Of a stretch of DNA of 64,000 bases, positions 21,500 to 32,910 are shown piece after piece. The DNA is from Ambrosia x helenae (taxonomy: Eukaryota > Streptophyta > Magnoliopsida > Asterales > Asteraceae). Every line of letters begins with the position of its first letter. Within the stretch, counting starts at the first letter, position 1. The translations under genes were made by a program, and so were the position numbers. A model generated the notes under the pieces. It saw nothing but the letters and a program-made list of their open reading frames with translations. It ran no database searches and was not told the origin of the DNA. The stretch is taken from NCBI GenBank assembly GCA_030844895.1, contig CM061229.1:122773682-122837681 (forward strand), read 5' to 3'.

Positions 21500-24126
21500 T
21501 GTCACACCCTCAAAATCCACTTGCGGAGTTTTACCGCGAGGCGCATGACAAACCAGGATCCAAACCAACGATCACAATAAACAAGTCTAAATGAACATAA
21601 ATGCAATTTCAAAACATAATTTAAAATCCCCGTTTACAGCGGAAGCTTATTTAAAAACAATATCTCAATAATGAAACAATAGTTCAACGTTCAAAAGACC
21701 ATGCAACCCTATTAAGACGCCGTGCAGACGCGTGCGCCCTAGTCCAGTCGTGCTACCTTAGCGACCTGAGAAAACATGTAAAAGTTTACGTCAGCACAAA
21801 AATGCTGGTGAGTTTACAGGTTTTGTATCCAAGTACCAAGTCCACCTGTCCATACTATAACAAATAGAAAACCAGTATACGCTAGCTAGGCGTACGTTTT
21901 GTTACTACCACGATTGGAAAACCATTACTAACGCGAATACCAAAAGTATGCCCGATGTAGTTCCTGTTGTTCCTGTTGTTCCTGTTTGAGACAATATGCA
22001 CCCGCCGACCCTCCAAGTCGACGAGCGGGGTTGGTCACTCCCAATAGCGCTATTCACATTTCCCCGTTGTGCAAACCCGCACATTCATGGTTCCCCCGGG
22101 ACTTCCAAAGATCGTGTAGTGCACAATAGAAACCCATAGTATGACAGTAGTTACCAAATAATCGTTTTAACACATGTTTTCTCCCCCGAAAATATGAAAC
22201 CAGTTTAAAAGAGGGGCCGTAAACTCACCTTAACGTGCAAGCAAAGAATCCGAACAGCAAGCAATATATGCTACCGACACCCTAATAACAGTGTCGCTTA
22301 GTGAGTATAGGCGTAATATCATTACCCATATAACTCGTTTGTCCAAGGCGTTTTAAATGTTCAAAAAGTGTGTATGCGACGCCTAGTGATTCTACATGCA
22401 ATAGTAAACCCTACGGACCCGTTGGTGAATACGTTGGTTACAATTAGTTTCTACATTCCGTATGTGTCTCAGACAAGTGTACTTCAGTTACATGTCAATT
22501 CCATACCACCTAAGACCTCAATTAAGCACATAAGCACATAATACACAATCTGTGTTTTCAGGACAGATTGTGCGCCATCAAAACAAATTTATTTAAAATA
22601 TTAAACCAGTGAGTTAACCTCCCAAATTTTTACTGAATTTACTTTGGGATTCACTCTACAATACCTATTTTTTTTTTGTCTCAATTCCAAACACAAAAAT
22701 TATGAAAATTCGTACAACACAGCTAGGTCCAGAAAATCTCCTCAACAGGTCAGTTTAGTAGGAAAATTCTTAAAAATTGTGTATTCATCCAAACGAGATG
22801 AATCCACTTGGAAAAGCTCTATTTTTCCAGTATTGACCTACTGTAAAAATTTCATAATCTAATTCCTTGTAAATCTCAAGTTATGACCATTTAAAGTTAA
22901 CCCAATTTACAAATCCGAAAATCTGATATGACCCCTAATCAATTAAAATTCCAAAAACGACTCAAACGACGTCCAAATTCGATGGTTTTGCCCATTATGA
23001 AAAGCTAAGACCTTGTACGTTACAATCATGCAAAGAATCGATCAAATCAATTGTTTTCAAACCACGAAACAGACCCTACAAGTTGACTTTCAGAATCTGT
23101 CCAGATTCTGATCGTTCAATATCATCAATTATATCTAACCCTAGTTGCATATTATCAATCAATAATACCTAATAATCATCATACAACTTTCCTAATACCT
23201 ATTTTATCAGATTCTATGATTAAACATGTCAAGATCAAAGCTTTAAGAATCAAAACACCAATTACTTGCGCAACAAGTATCCTACGATGTTACTAAGCGT
23301 TTATGAGTATGTTTAATCCATTTAATCTTCAAAAAGATTCATGCTTTAATGTTTTATAAACTCATTCAGACCTGGACAAACTTATTATATGATTTTTATT
23401 AATGAAAACACAAGATAAAAGCATAAGAAATCGTAAGATATACCCTTAGCTCTCTCAATCGATCAATCGCGCGCCTTGGAGCCTCCCAATTGATGATCTT
23501 GAGCCTTAGCAGAGGTTGTTTGAGTGAAATATTCGTGTGGGGCAGTAAGGGGGCGATTAGGGTTGAGTATGAGGGCTGCATGGGAGTTAAAGATGTTTAA
23601 ATACGAGTTTGAGGCGGTTTAAACCCGTCAGTGCCCTTCGAGCGGCCGCTCGGAGCCTGTGAGCGGCCGCTCACAGGTCCGGGTGGCGCGCTTTTGTTCC
23701 GTTTCGCCTCCCGACGCGTTATCCTTCGACGTTTTCGTTATTTCGAACCGTAACAAGTGTAACCCCATGCGTTAAGACCCTAATCAACCTCACGCTCCAC
23801 TTTTTATAATTTTTATTAACGTGTTCGGTTTAGGTTCACATAATCACGTATGGTTTTCACATAAGTTTGTCAGATATCACCGAGACACATAAGTTTGTTA
23901 TTCACCAACGTCCGAGGTTCACTAATCATGAAATCACATGTTAACTCACACAAGGAGTCAGAACCCGACCCACACAAGGAGTCAAAGCATCTCATAACCC
24001 GAGATAATGCTCGTATGTCCTATCTAGCTATCTAGATAACCCTCGTTAAGTATAATATACGCGTGACTCGCTAAGGTAGACTTTAATCTAGACCATGTTG
24101 TTAACCAGAATTTGCCGGGTGTCACA
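21500..24126 (-). repeat. 5' LTR of the Tekay element
   Basis: 2627 bp, almost identical to the copy at 13515-16142. Differences seen: C for T near 21841, one fewer C in the run near 22090, and T for G in the T run near 22674. The palindromes recur at 23639-23652 and 23656-23677. Confidence 0.95.
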
Positions 24127-24131
24127 AGGTC

Positions 24132-24327
24132 CCTCACTGTTGTTTCAAATTTTGAATTCTAAAACATTAACAACTTCTTTGATTTCTGTTTATACTCTTA
24201 GAAATTTTATAAATAATGGATTTTAGTATTCACCTTGTATCTCAAGCGTATTCTTAATAGAACAACTATGCCATCACCAACATATGTACCTGTTGACAGT
24301 AGTCAATCAAATTAGCCAAATAACATG
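24132..24327. other. Host sequence between the Tekay element and the next solo LTR
   Basis: About 195 bp of the pre-insertion sequence that continues from 13438-13514. No coding match was found. Confidence 0.5.
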
Positions 24328-26765
24328 TGTAACACCCCAACCGATGGCGGAAACATCGAGCTGTTACGTAGTGACGATTGCTCAATAGCTCATGGTACTA
24401 AAGTGTAAATCTGAATACATTGATTAAATAATTTATTACATTGAAATGAAATACAACGATTCTAAATGCCAACTAAATTAAAATACAATGAATCAAAATC
24501 TAAATATAATTTCGAAAGCTTAAAGGATGCATCTCAAAACAACCTGAAACATGTACAAAATAATTTGGTCAATACAAAAATTGTATTGGTGAGCATACCC
24601 GTTTGATATATATAGTAAGGAAAATTTAGCAATTCATGTGTTATTTTGCAAAATGTAATAAGTGGTATCCGGGTCAAATCAATCCTATGAAAGGAAAACA
24701 GATATATATAGTATGCGCTAGTAGTAATATAATACATAGCAATGACGAGGACTCTCAACAGAGTCACAAGGGTATATACCATAGTACTATTCATTGAAAT
24801 GCCAGGCCGCAACGGTTAATGATTTGACAAGTCATAGATACACGAAATGACACAAGCAAACACTCATAAAAATTGCTTTTTAGTAACAAGAAATAGAAAC
24901 TTGATAATAGGTACATGAGTCACCCCAAAATAGTAAAAAAGTAAAAAGGGGAAAAGATATACTCACAGTTTGCGAGGTAAGGTAATTCTACTAAAGCGGT
25001 GAGAGTGGGCAAGGAGGATCCCGAGGAATTTACCCTAAATTGTTTGAGTAAATTCGTGAGTCAACGATCTTAAATTAAAGCCTAGGGTTCTAGGACTATA
25101 GACGATTAGGGATTTTAGACCTTAATTTGGGAATTTAGAGTACTAGAGACTTTTATTTATTATTTTGATATTGAAAAAAAAATAATGGAAAATAAACTAC
25201 TAATGTACGACACGCCATGATAAAATATGTATATATATAACAATCTAAACGATACGCTTTATATGTATTACGAATAACTGATAATGCAAATATTTAAGTA
25301 GATAATTAGCAAACTTTGATTAAATGGAAAGTACCAAATTAATAATTTAGTTTGTAAAGGTATTCATCTACGAAAGAATTTTGCCTTAGAATAGTCTACT
25401 TGGTATATATGTATATAAACGTACTTTATATAAAGAAAATTATCTAATGAAAGCTATTAGATAAGTTTAATAATTTCAAATGAGATAACTCCAATAAAGT
25501 TTTAAATATATGGATCGATTTATAATAGAGTTGTAAAATAATAATTGTACCATTTGCTGATGTTAAATAGCTAGAAACGAGTTTGTCTAAACCATGAAAC
25601 AAGTCTTTTTTTTATATATATAAAATTTTAACCCAATAAGAAATAATTAGATAAGAGAATTAAGGAAAAAGAAAAGAAAAAAAATTAAATAAACAAATAA
25701 ACAAAAAAGTTTCATAAGGGTCATTAACCTTGCACACGTAAGGCAACCCAACTGAGCTACTCTTATTAGAAGATAAAAAGAAAGTTAATAAAACTTGTTT
25801 CTGATCGTATCCCTAATCCCAAATCAATATCTAAAACCCTGGTTTCCCCGAATCCAAAATCGAACCCAACTACTGAAGTGAAATAGGAAATTAACAGACG
25901 GCTATCAGCCTATACCTCAAATTGAGCAGGATGATTGGTCAGATTGCATTACAGGTCTTGAGAGCTAAAGCGTTAGGAAACATATGAATGTATAATGATA
26001 AAAATTTATCATGGGAAAGGGGTATAAATTTGTATGTTTCGTAACTCCCACAAGCTCCATATGATCAAGGCTTAAGCCAGTATTAATGCTTGTCTACTAG
26101 GGGTTTCATGTATGTCACATTAATGTGACTTGATAATTGTGGGTTATTGCTCATAAAAGTCAATCAGTTACTAAACAAATACCATTTGATTCATTCCATC
26201 AATTTTTAATTATGGTCACAGGAAGTTTCATTTGGAGAGTTACGAAATGTTATGTAGTAGAAAACTATTTAAACTCCACTCAAAATTACTACACTTCAAT
26301 ATTGTATGTTATAACTAAATGTTAAGTTCTAGTAAACATTGATTTGTTAATTAATATATAATAAGCATATGCACATCATAACCGACAATTTAAATTCCAC
26401 TAGCCATACATTTTAGTGTTGTTAATATTATTCAAATTAATTGCATATTTAAAATGTTAGTCCAACCATAATAACTTGGAAAAAAACGGATGCTTTTATT
26501 TTCTTATGAACAAAAAAATAATTTGTTAATTAACACTATAATAAACACTTAAACTTTTATATCTTGCAAACTTTAAATATTTAATGTGTCCAAATCTTAA
26601 CTCTTCTTTGAAGAGAGTTGTTTAGAATTACTAAAAAAAATCTATTAATTCCAGGTAAACGACAATTTATAAATGCTCAAATACGAGGGTTAAAAATGAA
26701 GATCTTGAAATAGTTGAGAGACCGGTTGATTCATTTATGAAAAGCGGAAGGTGTAGGTTGTCACA
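24328..26765 (-). mobile_element. Solo LTR, 2438 bp, with ACATG target duplication
   Basis: On the plus strand it runs from TGTAACACCCCAACCG to GGTTGTCACA. ACATG flanks it at 24323-24327 and 26766-26770. Its first ~90 bp match, inverted and at high identity, the end of the LTR at 42560-45298, so they are one family. That family is probably Ty3-type, judging from size and the GGTGTTACA end. There is no internal region. Confidence 0.85.
25718..25759 (-). other. tRNA-like (Pol III promoter-like) segment in the LTR
   Basis: Minus-strand TAGCTCAGTTGGG (25759-25747) is a strong A box. A decayed B-box-like GGTTAATGACCC (25729-25718) follows. It starts about 1.0 kb from the 5' end of the LTR, equivalent to the better preserved copy at 43538-43592. 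Confidence 0.45.
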
Positions 26766-26770
26766 ACATG

Positions 26771-27552
26771 GGATCTACCAGGGTTCTTTCACTTTCAAAT
26801 TTTTAATACAAAAAAAAAAATGTTGTTTCTCAGCATGGGCTTAAGAACAATACTAATTACATATGAATCCATAAAGAACTGAAATAGTAGGCTTAAAACC
26901 TGCAGAAGAAAGTGATGATTGTGAACAAGTTCACCACAGATCAACCTGATGACGCCAAGTGCAATTAGGTGTGGCCATAGCCGAGAAGCATCAGTCGTCT
27001 CCTCCTCAAGAAGATCTTCCTCGATTCTCTATTATCAAATCTAGATTTTATGAAGATGATGAATTCAAAATTGAATTGAGTTTGAAAAATGAAAATGAGG
27101 GAGAAAGAGAGATAAGAGAAGAAAGAAAGATAAATGTAGAAAGAGATAGAGAGAGTGTGTGTAAAAATACATGGGGGAGTGTGACTTGACATTAACAAGG
27201 GGGAAATTACTTGACTACCCTTGGAGACAATATAATATCAATTTTTCTTTGGGTCGTGTGGCACAATAACAACCACAATTTGAGTTTTCATAGTTTTCAC
27301 TATAAAATGGGTTTTCTTCATATACTTACACCTAAATGATATATCTATAGTTGTTTTATACACATTTATATTTTATAATATTTTTAAAATTTTATAGTGT
27401 TAACCAACAAAACAAACATAAAACATAAATTAAACAAGTATTTTTGTGACAACTTGCAAATATGCATGGCATGTACAAGTTCATCTATATTACACGATTT
27501 TTATGTTCATGTTAATTTCATAGGTTTACGTCATGTTAGCCTAAATTAGTCT
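26771..27552. other. Host-derived flank without an assignable gene
   Basis: On the minus strand the part around 27200-26900 looks like a leader exon: a pyrimidine-rich stretch followed by CTGCAG|GTTTT at about 26902. No protein family can be recognised, so it may be a fragment of a displaced gene or simple intergenic DNA. Confidence 0.3.
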
Positions 27553-27663
27553 TAAGACCATGTGTAATAGTAAGGGAAAAAGCATAAGGCCCCTGATTCT
27601 GATTGGTCCACGTGGCAGCTGAGTCAGCATGAGGCTTGAAGTGGAAAAGGGGTGTAGTGGTAA

Positions 27664-27885
27664 GAGTGTGTGTAGTGGAAATAAAAAAATAACGCCCCTC
27701 CCATGCAATTATTGGCTGAAAAAAGTGCACAAAAACTAATTACATCTATGGCGTTATATATATAACGCTGCACACCCAATTTTTCAATTTGAAAGTAATA
27801 TAGCGCCCCATAAAGCCCCCCCGTAGCGGTGTTTGGGCGCTATTTTTCAATTTCAAGCCCCAATAACGCCCCACTACACATAGTC
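27664..27885. mobile_element. Harbinger-type MITE, 222 bp, nested
   Basis: The ends are GAGTGTGTGTAGTGG and, inverted, GACTATGTGTAGTGG. TAA flanks it at 27661-27663 and 27886-27888. It sits inside the 3' terminal region of the surrounding Harbinger-like element: the sequences on either side rejoin to match the end of the 5928-7886 element. It is non-coding. Confidence 0.65.
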
Positions 27886-28638
27886 TAAGGGGAAAAAGAT
27901 AAGGCCCATGTTTTTGATTGGTTGTTTATATTATTATTTTTATAATTAATTAACTCAAAATAATTAAAATAAAAGACAAATAAATATAAAAAAAATTACA
28001 AATAATATTACAAACACACAACTAATATTAAAAAAAAGTTACATATTCCTAAATTACTTATTTAAACACTAGATAATCCTAAACTACTTATTTAAATATT
28101 ACATAATTAATCCTAATTTTCTCCCCTATAGAGAGTAATTGTCCCAGTCCTCGAGTGTGTACTTCGGCGGGGACAGGGAACGATCGCTATCGCGACCATC
28201 GGATCTCGCATCCGAGCGGATCCAGCAGTACTCACAAGGAGGGGAATAATAGTAGTAGTGTTCCTCTTCCTGAGCAACCCTTAGTGCTTCATACTCCTCC
28301 TTAGTGGGCTCCCGGGGATGAGGGCTTGGGGTGGGGTTAGGGTTTGGTTGGTTTTCCACAAACTGTAGCCGACCCATTCCCCTAACAGCCATAACATAAT
28401 CTACACACCACACAATCTCCTCTTCAGTGAAATCAACATTTGGGTGTGGGGGAGTGTATCCTGGGAGTGGAGAAATAGAGGGGACGGGGTTGGAGACACG
28501 TTAAGTAGGAGGAGGAGAAAACAGTGGTTGAGGAGGGGGAGAAAAAACACTTGTTGAGGAAGAGGAGGAGAAGAAAACAATTGTTGAGGGGGAGGAGAAA
28601 AAAACACTGATACACAACGTCTCTGGCGAGCGTATTGC

Positions 28639-29881
28639 TGATCGCGTGTCGAAGTGCTAATCAAAAACTTAATAAAAACTACTCCTTAGCTACAACTGAC
28701 TGCAGTATAGGAAGTAGGGTTGTCGAACCTCAGGGAGTTTGTGGAAAGTGCTAAGTTACTAATTTCTAATTAAATTAAGATTAACTAAACTATTTTTTAT
28801 GAAGTTGAATGTAAAAGTGCTGCAGTGCTGCAAAACGGATTGATAATTGATTTTTTAGAAAAGACAATAATATGGAAAAACGGTCACCCCGGGTTTCTGA
28901 TTTGGTAATTATCAACTGAATTATGTTAATACCCTATCTAGGAAATCACATAAACATGACTTTGTTTAAGTTGTTCGACCCAATTCAGCTATCATAACAT
29001 TAATTGCAAAGTTAAATTAATCCTAGTGCAAGAAAACCAAGATACGATAACATAATGCAATAATATTAATCACCCAAACTGTCTAAATCAGTCAAACATA
29101 CAATTAGACGCAAAGAACCTTAAGGTATTCGCAAAATCTAATCCAAGTAATAAGTATCAAACATAAAACAATTGATAAAATAACCAAATCGTTCACCCGG
29201 AGAAACCGCAAGATGATTAGCCTTGCATCTTCATGATTTTCGCTTCAAGAATTGTTCTTAATCGTACGAGCATTAATCGGGATGAATGGATCTCTTCAAG
29301 ATACTCAAAACCCTCCTTTGAAGCTCTAAAAATTGTCCCTATGTTGCCTCCCACGAATTAGGGTTTGTGTTGTGAGTTATCCCCTTGAAAAATACCAAAA
29401 ATCTAATAAAAAACCAATTTTTTCCGTCAGACATGTCCCCCACGCACCTTGGGGAGATCAGCCCTTCTCCTCATGGTGCTCGGGGCCTTCATCAGCAACA
29501 TGGGCTTAATCAGCTTTGGGCTTGGCTTATTTCTTTCACTTGGGCTTTATTTTTCTTGGTCCATTTAGCTTAATTCTTCAACTAAAGATCATCCTTGGCC
29601 CAATTCTTCATAGCTCTTCAAAATAAATTTCTTTTATCTTCAACTCTCGAGCCCGGATGTTCGGTTCCTGATATTATTTCTTCAATTCACGTCCTTTTTC
29701 GCCGAACATCTAAAATCACCAAAAATTACATAAATAAAAACTAAAAATACTAAAAATATATACAACCTATAAAATTACCAAATACTCAAAACCATACTAT
29801 AAACTCCCTAAAATAATAAATAAATGACTCGAAAAACTATTAAAATGCTAAGGAAAAATGCATGTGTTTTACAACACATCA
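28639..29881 (-). repeat. 3' LTR of the Athila element
   Basis: 1243 bp, on the plus strand from TGATCGCGTGTCG to ACAACACATCA. The adjacent polypurine tract reads AAGTGTGGGGAGTT on the minus strand. Confidence 0.95.
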
Positions 29882-31576
29882 AACTCCCCACACTTACATT
29901 TTGTTTGCCCTCAAGCAAATCTGCTCAAAACGTTACCACGAACAAGTAACAAATACCTCAAACGCCCCCGCCATGCACTAGTTAGGGTCCAAAGTCATAC
30001 CCCATTCATAGATCATCATTAGATGTGTTAATTCAACAGGCAACCATGATGCACAATTTTTTTGAAAACAGAACTCACCCAACTAAGTCTAACATGCTTT
30101 CGATTTTTATTCTCATGCAACACACCCCTCACAATTTTTCACTCCACTCGGTTTAATATCTGGACTAGCATGTAATGTGCTAGTATTATTCACTCAAAAA
30201 CCAAACATGTAACTCTGTTATCATAGGCTTGTATAACAATCACACCTCAACTATAGACAATGCACATATCTAAAGGACTTACAGGTTTTGGGCTTCGGGT
30301 AAAGGTAGGATAGATTTGGCTAACAATTGGTTTAAAAACAAAGGTTTCAACACGCTTGAATGACCATCCTTATTCGCTAAGCACCATAATACAATAATCA
30401 CACAACCTTGGGCATATTTGACCCATAACACATACTTCTATTTTTTTTCTTTTCTTTTCTCTTTTTTTTCACTTTTTTTTCTCTCTCTCTTTTTTTTCAC
30501 AACTTAAACATAACTCAATCACTTGAACAAAACATAAACACCATGGATATCATCAATTTATTACATAACGGTAAACAGGTCAATTTAGGTAATAGGTTTT
30601 TAATCAAATGAAAGGGTATAGGCTCAACATAGGTTACTAAGGGTGATTTTAGGTAAACGGGTCAACACATAACAAATAAATGGGTATCAAAAGAAAAAGG
30701 GAAAACCTAAATTGTCTTTATCATCTATGTGCATATCTAGTCTACAACCTCGGCATGTATCAAATCACACAAGTTCTGCAACAGAGAAACATCTGGCCTA
30801 CACTCAACAAATGAAAATATATATGTATCAATCTATCATCTAGTAGGCTCAAGATCTCACCAAAGTGTGGAAATGGGTTACCGATGTGTGCATGTATTTA
30901 TTACCGACAGCTCGTTACACCTAACCGGGCAAATTCTAAACATTTTTTTTTCTAAAACACCTGCTGAAAACGGTTCATATGTCTGTTCTAAAGAATTAGA
31001 CCATGATTAAGGACCCACACACCACAAGCAGAGACAGAATGAAAGCATTGAAACAGTCGCTTTCATGCCCGATCAGACCACTTTTAGGACAATTTTTTTT
31101 TATTTAATTTGACTCAACTACAAAATCAAAACTTCTACTGGCTCCCCTCCACACTTGAATTTCACATTGTCCTCAATGGGAGAAAATTAAATCTAAGACG
31201 CACTTAACGAACACAAGACAACTAAAAAAAATAATAGAACTAAAATAAGAAAAATAACACAAAGTTGGAGCACACTCCCCTGATAGAATACGCGTAAACT
31301 CCTCGAATAATCCTGTTCCAAAAGCCTTCCATTCGTCCGTATAGCATTTCGTTCGCGGACAAAAGCAGCAAATAACTCACCCAATTCTAACAAACACTCA
31401 GCAAACAGATCAAAGCATAATAATATATCATATCATAATATCGACCACCCAACCACCCATATGGTTCCCGTACAAATGTCATAAAGTATTTAGCTTAGTA
31501 CAGACCAAATGTTAATGAAACAAAAGAACCAAAAAAGTACAACCAGTAATGGGCAGCTGCTGGTGCTCCATCTCTC
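29882..31576 (-). other. Athila 3' non-coding region
   Basis: A long region between the second ORF and the 3' LTR. It starts with the polypurine tract and holds T-rich runs near 30430-30500. A 66-codon frame at 31393-31193 has a strongly hydrophobic C-terminal stretch (CVIFLILVLLFFLVVLC) and could be a remnant of a membrane segment, but nothing else supports it. Confidence 0.5.
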
Positions 31577-32905
31577 TCAGTCCTCGTCTCCAGTTCCAGC
31601 ATCCTCCTCCTCATCCTGCACTCCTGAATCATCCTCAGCTGGCGGAGCAAACCAATCAGGAATTTGGTGTCCCTGACACGTCAGCAAATAACGGATAGTG
31701 TTGTTCTGAAGACGAACTGCATCATCCTGGCGGTGAATAGCTGCATCCAGCTGGTCCAATCTCTGCACAATATACTCCAAAGTAACAGGCTCTGTACGAG
31801 CTCGAGCCCTATGTCGTGCCGGCCTCTCAACAATTACCGGTCTGACCCTCTGTCTAACAGCCGGTAAAGCACCAAAATCAGCCCATCTAGGCGGATCCCC
31901 TTGTGTACAAGTACCCGCCATCCTCAAATCTACCAATTTATACTTCTCTGTCTTAGGATCCTCAGTCAAATGATCCCGTGGCCACCTATCAAAAACATCT
32001 AACTGCTCTGCCAACCTCCCAATATATGGCCCACAAGGTAACTGCACATCCTTTCCTACCCGACGTGTCCTAGTCATCGAAGATAATAACACAGTAGCTA
32101 TGTTGGCCTCACGGCCCTCGATCATGCAGTACATGCAAAACAAGTCAATCATATTGCACTTATCGACACCTCTGTGGCGACCGACGATAGTGCATGCAAG
32201 GATCCTATGTATATACCTCAGAATAGGATCACGAATTTGCGACTCTGAAGGATCCTTATCGTCATAGTCACCCTCTCCTATCGTCTCCCAAAAACTCCTA
32301 ATCTGAGCCTCAGTCATCCCCTGTGGGTGTGCTGATACATACCTGCCCCGTAACATACAGGCAAAAGATGGCTTACGTACCTCCTCCTCTGTATAAAAGC
32401 CTAATTTTACTGCAAAATCCGGCACACTCATCTCAAATATCTTTCTGCCAAGAGAAAATGAAACTGCATTAGGCTCTGAAAACTTCTTGTATGAGTACTT
32501 CAGTGTGGAATAGAACTCCACTGTCAACTCTCTATACTGCGGCCAGTTGCACTTCAGTGCTGAAATCCACCTCAGTCCCAACAAAGTTTCAATCCTATCC
32601 CTCTGCCCCAATACATCTAGCAAATCATCATCCAAACTCCTATGCTGTAAAACCCCGAACTGTATCAATTTTTCCCGTGCCTCAAACTCTTTCGTATGGA
32701 TCGAAAACTGCAATAGATTATGTTGTTTAAGTTGACGCCTCTCTAACGGAGTCGGGTCTGAATCAGGAGATGGGCAGTTCTCTCGAGTAAAATAATGTAT
32801 CTGTCGGGGAGTGTAAGTGAGAGTCGGACTCGGTGGCTCAGGCGCTCCCCGTGGCATCTTTGCTGGTCCCCTCTTCCTTTTTCCTGGTGGATCTGCTTCA
32901 GACAT
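31577..32905 (-). CDS. Athila second ORF (ATHILA-family ORF downstream of pol)
   Basis: The frame gives 442 residues from ATG 32905 (MSEADPPGKRKRG). An upstream in-frame ATG would add 30 residues, but CAG|ATG with a pyrimidine-rich tract right before 32905 looks like a splice acceptor. The core (WISALKCNWPQYRELTVEFY, CTIVGRHRGVDKCNMIDLFC) resembles plant ATHILA ORF proteins of unknown function, sometimes discussed as env-like. I see no signal peptide or clear transmembrane segment in it. The C-terminus is acidic (EEEDAGTGDED). The frame is intact. Confidence 0.75.
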   Translation of the reverse strand: MSEADPPGKRKRGPAKMPRGAPEPPSPTLTYTPRQIHYFTRENCPSPDSDPTPLERRQLKQHNLLQFSIHTKEFEAREKLIQFGVLQHRSLDDDLLDVLGQRDRIETLLGLRWISALKCNWPQYRELTVEFYSTLKYSYKKFSEPNAVSFSLGRKIFEMSVPDFAVKLGFYTEEEVRKPSFACMLRGRYVSAHPQGMTEAQIRSFWETIGEGDYDDKDPSESQIRDPILRYIHRILACTIVGRHRGVDKCNMIDLFCMYCMIEGREANIATVLLSSMTRTRRVGKDVQLPCGPYIGRLAEQLDVFDRWPRDHLTEDPKTEKYKLVDLRMAGTCTQGDPPRWADFGALPAVRQRVRPVIVERPARHRARARTEPVTLEYIVQRLDQLDAAIHRQDDAVRLQNNTIRYLLTCQGHQIPDWFAPPAEDDSGVQDEEEDAGTGDED

Positions 32906-32910
32906 CTGCA

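Larger units (their letters stand above)
13515..24126 (-). mobile_element. Complete Ty3 Tekay/Del-type retrotransposon, very young
   Basis: A 10.6-kb element on the minus strand: 5' LTR 21500-24126, tRNA-iMet primer binding site 21482-21496, spliced gag-pol 20943-16302, polypurine tract about 16143-16153, 3' LTR 13515-16142. Target duplication AGGTC is at 13510-13514 and 24127-24131. The two LTRs differ, by eye, at about two substitutions and one single-base indel over ~2628 bp. The reading frame is open throughout. This points to a recent insertion and possibly a mobile copy. Confidence 0.95.

Noticed and set aside
27556..27885. A single 330-bp MITE with TAA ends
   Set aside because: The end sequences align better if 27556 is the left end of the larger Harbinger-like element and a 222-bp MITE (27664-27885) is nested in it; the joined flanks then match the end of the 5928-7886 element.
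29385..29573. 62-codon frame present in both Athila LTRs (also 41750-41938)
   Set aside because: It lies in LTR non-coding sequence on the strand opposite to the element; its presence in both copies reflects LTR identity.
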